This document shows positions 1 through 5,707 of a stretch of 5,717 nt of DNA, piece by piece. The stretch is from Desulfobacteraceae bacterium (GTDB lineage: Bacteria > Desulfobacterota > DSM-4660 > Desulfatiglandales > B25-G16). Under the pieces are notes generated by a model, which saw nothing but the letters and a program-made list of their open reading frames with translations, searched no databases and had not been told where the DNA came from. Numbering within the stretch: position 1 is the first letter of the stretch; each line of letters starts with the position of its first letter. The stretch lies in NCBI GenBank assembly GCA_030615565.1, contig JAUWZC010000149.1:1-5717 (forward strand). Reading direction: 5' to 3'. Position numbers and translations under genes: made by a program.

Positions 1-56
1 TTGAGCCTGTTTCTGAGATATTTTCGGGCCTTAGCGTCTATAACAAATCTTTGCAT
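1..56 (-). CDS. N-terminus of an unidentified protein, cut by the window edge
   Basis: Reading leftwards from an ATG at 56-54, the frame is open to the window edge and gives 18 residues, MQRFVIDAKARKYLRNRL. The composition (hydrophobic FVI followed by a basic amphipathic stretch) looks like the start of a real small protein and unlike random translation. It lies 85 bp downstream of the stop of the PaaK-like gene on the same strand, so co-transcription is possible. Against it, no Shine-Dalgarno motif precedes the ATG: the upstream bases read CCCAGACCTGGC. Upstream the same frame stays open as far as a TGA near 104-102 and offers no other ATG. The fragment is too short to assign a family. A small iron-sulfur or seleno-type protein beginning with a similar basic helix is only a guess. 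Confidence 0.4.
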   Translation of the reverse strand, partial: MQRFVIDAKARKYLRNRL

Positions 57-57
57 G

Positions 58-74
58 CCAGGTCTGGGCCAGGG
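58..74 (-). repeat. Uninterrupted copy of a 17-nt sequence repeated inverted at the right end
   Basis: On the minus strand this reads CCCTGGCCCAGACCTGG. The first 14 bases recur exactly on the plus strand at 5588-5601. The last three (TGG) recur at 5626-5628, after a 24-bp palindromic segment. In the left copy the sequence sits directly upstream of the putative ATG at 56, where a ribosome binding site would be expected. Confidence 0.5.
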
Positions 75-141
75 GCATGGTAAAAAAAGACATCTCCATG
101 CTCATTCACCAGGTAATTTCAAAGAGCTAAAATGTTACAAA

Positions 142-1425
142 TTATTCCCAGGTTCTTCTGTCTTCAATCTTCTTATGGAGATCAGGAATGGTTCCTCGGG
201 GCACGATTTGAACAACACCTTTTATAGTCAATATATCCTTTATGTCCCGTTCAATTCGGCCACGAAGAATCTCTGGCCGTGAGGTTTCCTCTTTCAATTC
301 CACCAGAAAAGTCATAACATCTTTGTAGTTTTCCCGGGTAATTACAACTTGATACTTAAAGACCTCTTTATATTGGGAAATGACTTCATCAGCCTGCCAG
401 GGATGGATGAATGTGCCCCGCACTTTCGCTGCCTGATCGATTCTTCCGAGAATTTTCTTCAACATTGGTCCAGTTCGACCACAGGGACAAGATTCCCGGG
501 CAAACATAGAAAGATCTCCGGTCGCCATGCGAATCATGGGGTATGAGGTGTTGAAATTGGTTGCCACGATTTCGCCTGCGCCTCCATCTTCTACCTGTCT
601 GCCAGTGTGAGGATCCACTACTTCTACCAGAATATTATCAGGCATATGTAAACCGGTCATATGCTGGCATTCATAGCCGATGCAGCCCAGAAATACTGTG
701 CCGTATACCTGCCGGACGGTCATTTCCAACTTGACCTCAATGCGGGAGCGCAGGGATTCAGGAAGGATTTCTGCACCTACAAGGGCAGTTTCAAGAGAAA
801 TATCCTTTTTCAGATCAAGACCCATTCCTTCAGCACGTTGGGCTAAGGTCATGATAAAACTGGGGGTGCCTATGAATCCATTGACCTTGAGCATCTGCAT
901 GATCTTGATCTGCATCAGTGTGTTGCCTACACCTGTAGGGATCACAATCCCACCAATCCTCTTCACCGATTCATCCAGCATAAAGGCAAGAGGCCACATA
1001 TGGTAATTGAAGGTGTTGATGATGCGATCTCCCTTTTTAAAGCCTACACCACAAAGTGCCTCTGCCCATGAAGTATCTTGATAATCCCATTCTCCAGGCT
1101 GCCAGATGAGTCCAGGATTGATATAGATTCGTCTGATCTTGCTGGGATCGATGGTTTCGAATCCCCCAAAGGGCATATCCTTTTTCTGACGTTCTACCAA
1201 TTCATTCATGCGAAAGATAGGTAGTTTTTCCAGATCTTCCAAGCCCTGGATGTCAGAGAGCTCAATTCCGGCAGAGTGAAAGATTTCCTTATATGCCTTT
1301 GAGTTCCGAAAGGCATGTTGAAAGGTTTTCAGGAATTTTCTGTCCAGGTCAACCTTTCGTTTTTCCCAATCCATGGTTTCACGCTCTTGATTGAAAAACT
1401 GACTTTCTTTTATGGGGTTACCCAT
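142..1425 (-). CDS. PaaK-like (phenylacetate-CoA ligase family) adenylate-forming protein with altered P-loop
   Basis: This complete protein has 427 residues, close to the roughly 430-440 of PaaK-type ligases, which activate an aryl or acyl carboxylate with ATP to an acyl-adenylate and then a CoA thioester in the cytosol. Family landmarks in order are: the N-terminal helical part with YKEIF near 45-49 and LEKLPIFRMNEL at 65-76; GVGFKKGDRIINTFNYH at 126-142; GGIVIPTGVGNT at 158-169; the YG of the YGxxE region at 241-242; the A7-like SYPMIRMATGDLS at 294-306 with Asp304; a CPCGRTGP cysteine cluster at 313-320; LGRIDQAAKVRG at 326-337; and a C-terminal GTIPDLHKK near 411-419, where the catalytic Lys of A10 is expected. 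Two key sites deviate. The canonical SSGTTGKPT P-loop is replaced by INPGLIWQPGE (102-112), and the Glu of YGxxE is Phe245. From memory, a subset of PaaK-like proteins reads similarly (like SPGPIYEP), so the change may define a subfamily. Substrate unknown, and ligase activity uncertain. Confidence 0.9.
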   Translation of the reverse strand: MGNPIKESQFFNQERETMDWEKRKVDLDRKFLKTFQHAFRNSKAYKEIFHSAGIELSDIQGLEDLEKLPIFRMNELVERQKKDMPFGGFETIDPSKIRRIYINPGLIWQPGEWDYQDTSWAEALCGVGFKKGDRIINTFNYHMWPLAFMLDESVKRIGGIVIPTGVGNTLMQIKIMQMLKVNGFIGTPSFIMTLAQRAEGMGLDLKKDISLETALVGAEILPESLRSRIEVKLEMTVRQVYGTVFLGCIGYECQHMTGLHMPDNILVEVVDPHTGRQVEDGGAGEIVATNFNTSYPMIRMATGDLSMFARESCPCGRTGPMLKKILGRIDQAAKVRGTFIHPWQADEVISQYKEVFKYQVVITRENYKDVMTFLVELKEETSRPEILRGRIERDIKDILTIKGVVQIVPRGTIPDLHKKIEDRRTWE

Positions 1426-1430
1426 ATCAA

Positions 1431-1435
1431 CTCCT
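1431..1435 (-). promoter_or_regulatory. Ribosome binding site of the PaaK-like gene
   Basis: The minus strand reads AGGAG followed by TTGAT and then the ATG at 1425. The 5-nt spacing is good and fixes this start over the in-frame Met at codon 18. Confidence 0.8.
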
Positions 1436-1479
1436 GTGTTAAAAGTTTGTGAATGGTGTGGATTTGCTTTTCGATAAAG

Positions 1480-1508
1480 AGTATAGAGGAAAGTTATGTA
1501 TGGGTCAA
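1480..1508 (-). promoter_or_regulatory. Sigma70-type promoter of the PaaK-like gene
   Basis: On the minus strand a TTGACC -35 box (1508-1503) and a TATACT -10 box (1485-1480) are separated by exactly 17 bp. Each box differs from consensus at one position. The expected transcript start is near 1473, giving a leader of about 48 nt before the ATG at 1425. An 8-bp palindrome, GAAATTTC (1515-1522), lies 6 bp upstream of the -35 box and could be a regulator half-site, but it is too short to claim. Confidence 0.7.
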
Positions 1509-1584
1509 GAATGAGAAATTTCGGTGCTGGAAATCAGAGGAAATATTCAACTTGCTGGGAAGTTTTCGATGTAGTAGGAATCTA

Positions 1585-1590
1585 TATAAT
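1585..1590 (+). promoter_or_regulatory. Perfect TATAAT -10 box upstream of the helicase-nuclease gene
   Basis: TATAAT lies 37 bp upstream of the ATG at 1628. There is no convincing -35: at 16-18 bp spacing the sequence is GTTTTC or similar, and TTGCTG at 1552-1557 is too far away (27 bp). The promoter is therefore probably weak or activator-dependent, with transcription starting near 1597 and a leader of about 30 nt. It faces away from the PaaK-like promoter, so the two genes form a divergent pair in a 202-bp gap. Confidence 0.5.
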
Positions 1591-1605
1591 CAAGGGATTG
1601 GAATA

Positions 1606-1612
1606 GGGGAGG
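1606..1612 (+). promoter_or_regulatory. Strong Shine-Dalgarno (GGGGAGG) unusually far from the helicase start
   Basis: This purine-rich motif lies 15 nt before the ATG at 1628, well beyond normal spacing. It is instead only 1 nt from an out-of-frame ATG at 1614. An in-frame TAA at 1625-1627 rules out any earlier start for the helicase. The next in-frame Met (codon 19, 1682) is preceded by AGAGG, but starting there would lose the LTFEQ Q-motif region. Confidence 0.5.
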
Positions 1613-1613
1613 T

Positions 1614-1643
1614 ATGTGCAAATATAAATGCCAGATTATTTAA
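1614..1643 (+). CDS. Possible 9-codon leader ORF overlapping the helicase start
   Basis: ATG at 1614 begins MCKYKCQII and stops at TAA 1641-1643, overlapping the first five codons and part of the sixth of the helicase gene in another frame. The GGGGAGG just before it is more suitably placed for this ATG than for the helicase ATG at 1628, although 1 nt is very tight. It may serve only to deliver ribosomes near 1628 (translational coupling by re-initiation), or it may be coincidental. No function is claimed for the peptide. Confidence 0.2.
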   Translation: MCKYKCQII

Positions 1644-4600
1644 CATTCGAGCAATACTGTGCCTTTGACTATAAGAGGAATATGGTTGTCACTGCTGGCC
1701 CTGGTGCAGGCAAAACAAGGGTCTTAACTGAGCGATTCTGCCATATAATCCTCACCAATGATGATGTTGATATAGGAGAGATTTTGGCCCTGACCTTCAC
1801 TGAGAAGGCTGCTGAAGAAATGAAAGCCCGCATCTATATAGAGCTTTCCCGTGTAATGAATGAGCTGAGGCGAAAAGAAGGTAGCAACAATAAAATTGTT
1901 AGGAGGCTAAAAGGAGTCTTAGATACTTTTTCAAAAAACAGGATCGGCACTATCCATTCCTTTTGTGCCCATCTTTTACGCCAGTATCCAGTTGAAGCAG
2001 GTATTGATCCTGGGTTTGTTATAATACAGGGGTTAGCCCAAAAAGAGATGATTCTCAGGGCTATTACATCAACAATCTCTTCTGTATCTAAAGAGAATAA
2101 AAATGATTTGACTCAACTCATGCGTATTTTTGGGAACAGAGGGTATCTCCTTGATGCAATAAAAAACGTTATTGAACATCCTCTGAACTTAAAAAGGATA
2201 CTGGCAACACGGGATCATCTCTTTAAAAAAAAGGACTGGATGGATCAGGTATTCACAGAGTACTGCCGGTATATAAAAGATTACATCCTGACCCCTTACT
2301 ATAATGGACTGAAGGAGCTTAAATATGGGAAGGGGCAGTATGACCAGGTAATGGACCTTCTGAATGAATGGTACCAGAAAAAGGACTCTTGCCCAGGTGA
2401 TTTTGGTCTCCCATCTCTTTTTACGCACTTAAGAAGACTTTCCCAGGAAAGACTCGCTAAAAGCTCAAGGCTAACTGTAAGGTGGGGCAATAGAGAAATC
2501 TCCTATCTTGATATGCTAAATTCCTATTATCCTGATCTCTTTGCTGTTTATAACCCTGATCGTATCTTTGAACAAGAGCTCACTAGATTTTTTGCACTGG
2601 CTAAGGCCTCTTTTGATAGCTATCAGATAGAGAAGGGGAGGGTTAATGCCCTTGATTTTGCGGACTTAGAGTCAAGAACACTTGAATTTTTAACAGCTCT
2701 CTTTTCTGAAGAGAACCCATCCTTTATCAAACGAATTCAAGAAAGATTCAAATACATCATGGTGGATGAATTTCAAGACACCAATCGGAACCAATGGGAG
2801 ATTATACGTCTCCTTATTTCAGATAAGGACAAAAAAGGTAGCCCTGTTTTAAGAAAAGACAAACTTTTTGTTGTTGGCGATAAAAGACAGGCTATATATG
2901 GGTTTAGGGGGGCAGATGTAACTGTTTTTGATAATGTTACAGAGGAAATAAAAAGATCAAATGCGTCAAATAAAAGACCTTTTTTCTGGAATGATGATCA
3001 GATAGTCAAAAAGATTCTTGATATAGATCAGGATCTAGGGAAAAGATTTAATGACCAGGCCACTCTTTTTAACAGCATATCAGGGGAGGAGCAGGAGAAG
3101 ATACTAAGAGGAGACATATATCTTAATTCAAATTTTAGATCTGATTTAGTGCTTATAGAATTCTTTAACAATACCTTTAATCATATTTTCTCTAACAAAG
3201 GTGCCTCTGAAGTTGAGGAATACGAAAGTGAATACTTACCTATAGAAAAGGCACAATCCTCTGATGATAAAGAAGAAGGCTCAGTTGCCTTACACATCAT
3301 CCCCACTGAGAAGGGGAGATCTCCTCGCACTGAAGAATACAGCAAGGCAGAGAGGGAGGCCTCTCTCATTGTAGAGATTATTAAAAGGATAATGGGCAGA
3401 GAAGGAAAAGGGGTGCCCGAATACAAGCTATATCAATCAGTAAGGGAAAGGATAGAGAACGGGGAACTGGCAATCGGTATCCTTTTTTTTGTCTACACCC
3501 ATATAAAGACATTCGAGACCATATTTCGGGAGGCTGGACTGCCCTTTATTGTAAATAAGGGAAAAGGATTTTATCGGTGTGAAGAGGTTATGGAGATGGT
3601 CCAGCTTTTGGCATATCTTGTAGATGAAAGACAAAGAATTTCCATTTTAACTGCCCTTCGAGGATCAATCTTTGCCTTAACAGATCCAGAGGTATTTGAT
3701 CTCTTTACAGATGACAGGCCTCTTTATGAAACGTTGCTCAGCTCCCCCCAGGAATACCTTAAAGGGATTGGAAATCAGCTCCATGCCTGGCAGCTATTGG
3801 CAGACCACTTACAAATACCCGAGTTGATAAGAACAATTATACGAGACAGAGGACTGATAGCCACGTTATCCGCCCATCCGAATAGAATCCAGAGGATGGC
3901 AAATATGGAAAAATTGATAGAGATAGCCAGACAGTTTGAGTTAGAAGGAAATGGATCCCTATCTGATTTTGTTTCTTATTGCTTGAGACAGGCTGAAGAG
4001 GAAGATGATGAAGGGGAGGCCGTTGTAGAGCCGATTAAAGGGATTTCCATCCATCTCATGACTATACATGCTGCCAAAGGCCTTGAATTTCCTATGGTAA
4101 TTGTTCCTGAATTAGATAGGACTGTCCCTAAAGAACCAAAACCAGGAAAGCCCTTAAGAGTTTACCATGCTCATCATTCAAGAACAAAAGTCTGGAATGA
4201 CGAGGAAGGTCTTTTGCCTATCTTCAGCGTTGAATTTCCTTTACTAGATTTTAGGAGTGTACTAAGTCCCCTGTCTTTCATACTTAAAAGAAGAAATACA
4301 TTAGAAGATGTGGCTGAAAACCGGAGGGTCTTTTATGTTGCCTGCAGCAGAGCCATGCATCATCTTATCCTGACTGGTCATATGGTAGTGGGGAAGAATA
4401 AGGATAATGAAAATCCCCTGACCTTCCTTGACTATAAACAAGGGGTTCCTATAATGGACCTCCTTGATGATATATGGGGAGTCAGGAAAAGATTCCGGGA
4501 GGATATGATAGGGATATATCCACAAAAGAAGGAGTTCCCCTTGGTTGTATGGGCTAACCCAATACCTCAGGGATTTGCTGGGGTCGGCTCCTGTAAGACA

Positions 4601-5503
4601 AAATTATCTCCTGATGATTTTGGAAAGATAGATGATAGGATAAAAAAACTCGATTTTACTGATTCATTGGCCATTCCCTCCTATTATCAGCTCAGCCCAA
4701 CAAGCATTGCCATGTTCAAGAGATGCCCTTTGAAATTTTACTATAGGCATCGATTAAACATACCTGAAGACCCCTCTTTTTTAGTAGGCAGTGACTATAT
4801 AGATGGTACATCAGAAGATAAGAGCGAAGGTGGAACAATTGAGATGAGGATTATTGGTATTATTGTACATAACTACCTTGAAAGACATGTATTTGGATCA
4901 GGTTTTGATCAGGGTTTATTAGATGCCCTCTTTGCAACATTTTTAGGCCAGAAGAAAGAAACAATGCTTCTTGAGAGCCGGGCCCTTAAAAGGATAAAGG
5001 CCGGGATGAAAGAGTTGATTTTGACAACTATTACGGACAAGGCCCTTTTAGAGCTTCTTACCGGGGTAAACCAGTATTCTGAGTTACCTTTTATATTAAA
5101 TAATAATGGATATACCCTAAGGGGAAGAATAGACAAGCTCTTTAAAGATAAGAGAAATGAGGGATGGACTATAATAGATTGGAAGACAGGTGGGCTGCAG
5201 GGTAAAGATCCGGTTAGCTTTGCCAGGGAACATTATTTTGATTTACAACTGGCCTGCTATAAACTTGTGGTGGAAAGACTGAAAAATGTAAGGGTCAAGG
5301 GAACGTATCTCTATTTTATCGCTTTGGCAAGGCTTGTAGAGATAGACTATAAAGGGGACTTAGGTAGTGAAGTCGATGGCCTGATAGGGTTTATTGAAAG
5401 CTATAAAATGGATCCAAAGAAGATTGAGAAAGGTATTAAGGAGATAAAAAGAGGAGAGGGAGAATGTTTCAAGTGTGGTTATTATGAACTTGAAATATGT
5501 TAA
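1628..5503 (+). CDS. addA: AddA/RecB-type UvrD helicase with C-terminal PD-(D/E)XK nuclease domain
   Basis: This 1291-residue protein is similar in length to AddA (about 1230) and RecB (about 1180). Such enzymes unwind and degrade double-strand-break ends using ATP and prepare 3' tails for RecA. All SF1A helicase motifs are visible: Q-motif LTFEQ (5-9); Walker A AGPGAGKT (23-30); Ia TFTEKAAEEMKARI (56-69); IGTIHSFCAHLL (106-117); Walker B DEFQDT (380-385); III VVGDKRQAIYGFRGAD (415-430); IV NSNFRSD (500-506); V TIHAAKGLEF (812-821); VI ENRRVFYVACSRAM (897-910). After a linker of about 100 residues, the nuclease domain shows LSPTSIAMFKRCPLKFYY (1022-1039), GIIVHNYLE (1077-1085, His1081), SELPF (1151-1155), RGRIDKLF (1165-1172, Asp1169), IIDWKTG (1182-1188, Asp1184 and Lys1186) and QLACY (1207-1211). 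All catalytic positions appear intact. Cys1033, Cys1280, Cys1283 and Cys1291 suggest a 4Fe-4S site as in AddB, which is not typical of AddA. No addB or recC is visible next to it, so the symbol marks the architecture and does not prove orthology; RecB or a stand-alone helicase-nuclease is possible. Confidence 0.93.
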   Translation: MPDYLTFEQYCAFDYKRNMVVTAGPGAGKTRVLTERFCHIILTNDDVDIGEILALTFTEKAAEEMKARIYIELSRVMNELRRKEGSNNKIVRRLKGVLDTFSKNRIGTIHSFCAHLLRQYPVEAGIDPGFVIIQGLAQKEMILRAITSTISSVSKENKNDLTQLMRIFGNRGYLLDAIKNVIEHPLNLKRILATRDHLFKKKDWMDQVFTEYCRYIKDYILTPYYNGLKELKYGKGQYDQVMDLLNEWYQKKDSCPGDFGLPSLFTHLRRLSQERLAKSSRLTVRWGNREISYLDMLNSYYPDLFAVYNPDRIFEQELTRFFALAKASFDSYQIEKGRVNALDFADLESRTLEFLTALFSEENPSFIKRIQERFKYIMVDEFQDTNRNQWEIIRLLISDKDKKGSPVLRKDKLFVVGDKRQAIYGFRGADVTVFDNVTEEIKRSNASNKRPFFWNDDQIVKKILDIDQDLGKRFNDQATLFNSISGEEQEKILRGDIYLNSNFRSDLVLIEFFNNTFNHIFSNKGASEVEEYESEYLPIEKAQSSDDKEEGSVALHIIPTEKGRSPRTEEYSKAEREASLIVEIIKRIMGREGKGVPEYKLYQSVRERIENGELAIGILFFVYTHIKTFETIFREAGLPFIVNKGKGFYRCEEVMEMVQLLAYLVDERQRISILTALRGSIFALTDPEVFDLFTDDRPLYETLLSSPQEYLKGIGNQLHAWQLLADHLQIPELIRTIIRDRGLIATLSAHPNRIQRMANMEKLIEIARQFELEGNGSLSDFVSYCLRQAEEEDDEGEAVVEPIKGISIHLMTIHAAKGLEFPMVIVPELDRTVPKEPKPGKPLRVYHAHHSRTKVWNDEEGLLPIFSVEFPLLDFRSVLSPLSFILKRRNTLEDVAENRRVFYVACSRAMHHLILTGHMVVGKNKDNENPLTFLDYKQGVPIMDLLDDIWGVRKRFREDMIGIYPQKKEFPLVVWANPIPQGFAGVGSCKTKLSPDDFGKIDDRIKKLDFTDSLAIPSYYQLSPTSIAMFKRCPLKFYYRHRLNIPEDPSFLVGSDYIDGTSEDKSEGGTIEMRIIGIIVHNYLERHVFGSGFDQGLLDALFATFLGQKKETMLLESRALKRIKAGMKELILTTITDKALLELLTGVNQYSELPFILNNNGYTLRGRIDKLFKDKRNEGWTIIDWKTGGLQGKDPVSFAREHYFDLQLACYKLVVERLKNVRVKGTYLYFIALARLVEIDYKGDLGSEVDGLIGFIESYKMDPKKIEKGIKEIKRGEGECFKCGYYELEIC

Positions 5504-5529
5504 ATGATTAATACATGGATCAAAAATCC

Positions 5530-5570
5530 TTGCCCGCCATCGCGAGGCTTCAGCCAAGGCGGACGGGCAA
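5530..5570. repeat. GC-rich palindromic element 1 (imperfect hairpin)
   Basis: TTGCCCG (5530-5536) pairs with CGGGCAA (5564-5570). CC (5537-5538) then pairs with GG (5561-5562) around a bulged A, and a small inner GGC/GCC stem (5546-5548 with 5553-5555) closes a TTCA loop. The sequence is much richer in GC than the flanking gene. No T-tract follows on the plus strand, so it is a poor intrinsic terminator for the helicase gene. On the minus strand it is followed by GGATTTTTG, so terminating a transcript from the right is conceivable. It looks like a dispersed palindromic repeat, and it shares a 13-base motif with element 2. Confidence 0.65.
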
Positions 5571-5594
5571 ACTATGCAATCCGCAATCCCTGGC

Positions 5595-5628
5595 CCAGAC
5601 CCGCCTGCCAGACGGCGGGCAGGCCTGG
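5595..5628. repeat. GC-rich palindromic element 2 (hairpin), splitting a 17-nt repeat
   Basis: GCCTGCC (5603-5609) pairs with GGCAGGC (5618-5624) across an 8-nt loop, and an outer CCAG/CTGG (5595-5598 with 5625-5628) extends the stem past an internal bulge. An alternative stem pairs CCCGCC (5600-5605) with GGCGGG (5614-5619). GACGGCGGGCAGG (5611-5623) matches the complement of 5529-5541 in element 1 at 11 of 13 positions. No T-tract follows. Removing 5602-5625 restores CCCTGGCCCAGACCTGG, the sequence seen uninterrupted on the minus strand at 74-58. Confidence 0.65.
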
Positions 5629-5632
5629 TTGT

Positions 5633-5676
5633 ATAGACTTAATAGGCTGATCCCAGCACATAGCACTTTATAGGCT
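5633..5676 (+). repeat. Degenerate tandem direct repeat
   Basis: ATAGACTTAATAGGCT (5633-5648) recurs as ATAGCACTTTATAGGCT (5660-5676). They match at 15 of 16 positions, with one inserted base, at an offset of about 27 bp. A further partial echo, AGGAGGCTAAT, follows at 5678-5688. The sequence is non-coding in appearance. Confidence 0.5.
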
Positions 5677-5678
5677 TA

Positions 5679-5707
5679 GGAGGCTAATTCGAGTCCATAG
5701 CGCCTCC
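5679..5707. repeat. Imperfect inverted repeat near the right edge
   Basis: GGAGGCTA (5679-5686) can pair with TAGC..CTCC within 5698-5707 if two bases (GC) bulge out, leaving a loop of about 11 nt. No T-tract is visible. The AGGAGG here also resembles a ribosome binding site, but no start codon follows at suitable spacing on the plus strand before the window ends. Confidence 0.3.

Noticed and set aside
38..109. Short minus-strand frames starting GTG at 109 (23 codons) and ATG at 105 (24 codons)
   Set aside because: Neither has a Shine-Dalgarno site, both are very short, and they conflict with each other and with the frame starting at 56.
82..128. Intrinsic terminator after the PaaK-like gene (T7 run on the minus strand)
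   Set aside because: The only pairings before the T-run are separated 4-bp segments (ACAT/ATGT and GCTC/GAGC) around a large loop, too weak to call a terminator.
1..282. 93-residue plus-strand frame starting TTG
   Set aside because: It overlaps the 3' end of the PaaK-like gene on the opposite strand, shows no recognisable domain, and competes with the more plausible minus-strand start at 56.
1453..1668. 71-residue plus-strand frame across the divergent intergenic region
   Set aside because: It has no Shine-Dalgarno site, runs over the promoters of both flanking genes, overlaps the helicase start in another frame and resembles no known protein.
2225..2232. A8 run in the helicase gene (and a T8 run at 3483-3490) as possible slippage or frameshift sites
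   Set aside because: The reading frame is intact through both and all downstream motifs are in frame, so the runs need no special explanation.
5530..5570. Rho-independent terminator for the helicase gene
   Set aside because: The stem is good but is followed by ACTATGCAAT and not a T-tract on the plus strand. A dispersed palindromic repeat fits better.
5504..5650. 48-codon plus-strand frame beginning ATG right after the helicase stop
   Set aside because: Most of it is translation of the two GC-rich palindromes (Pro/Gly/Arg-rich), there is no Shine-Dalgarno site of its own, and it ends within the tandem repeat.
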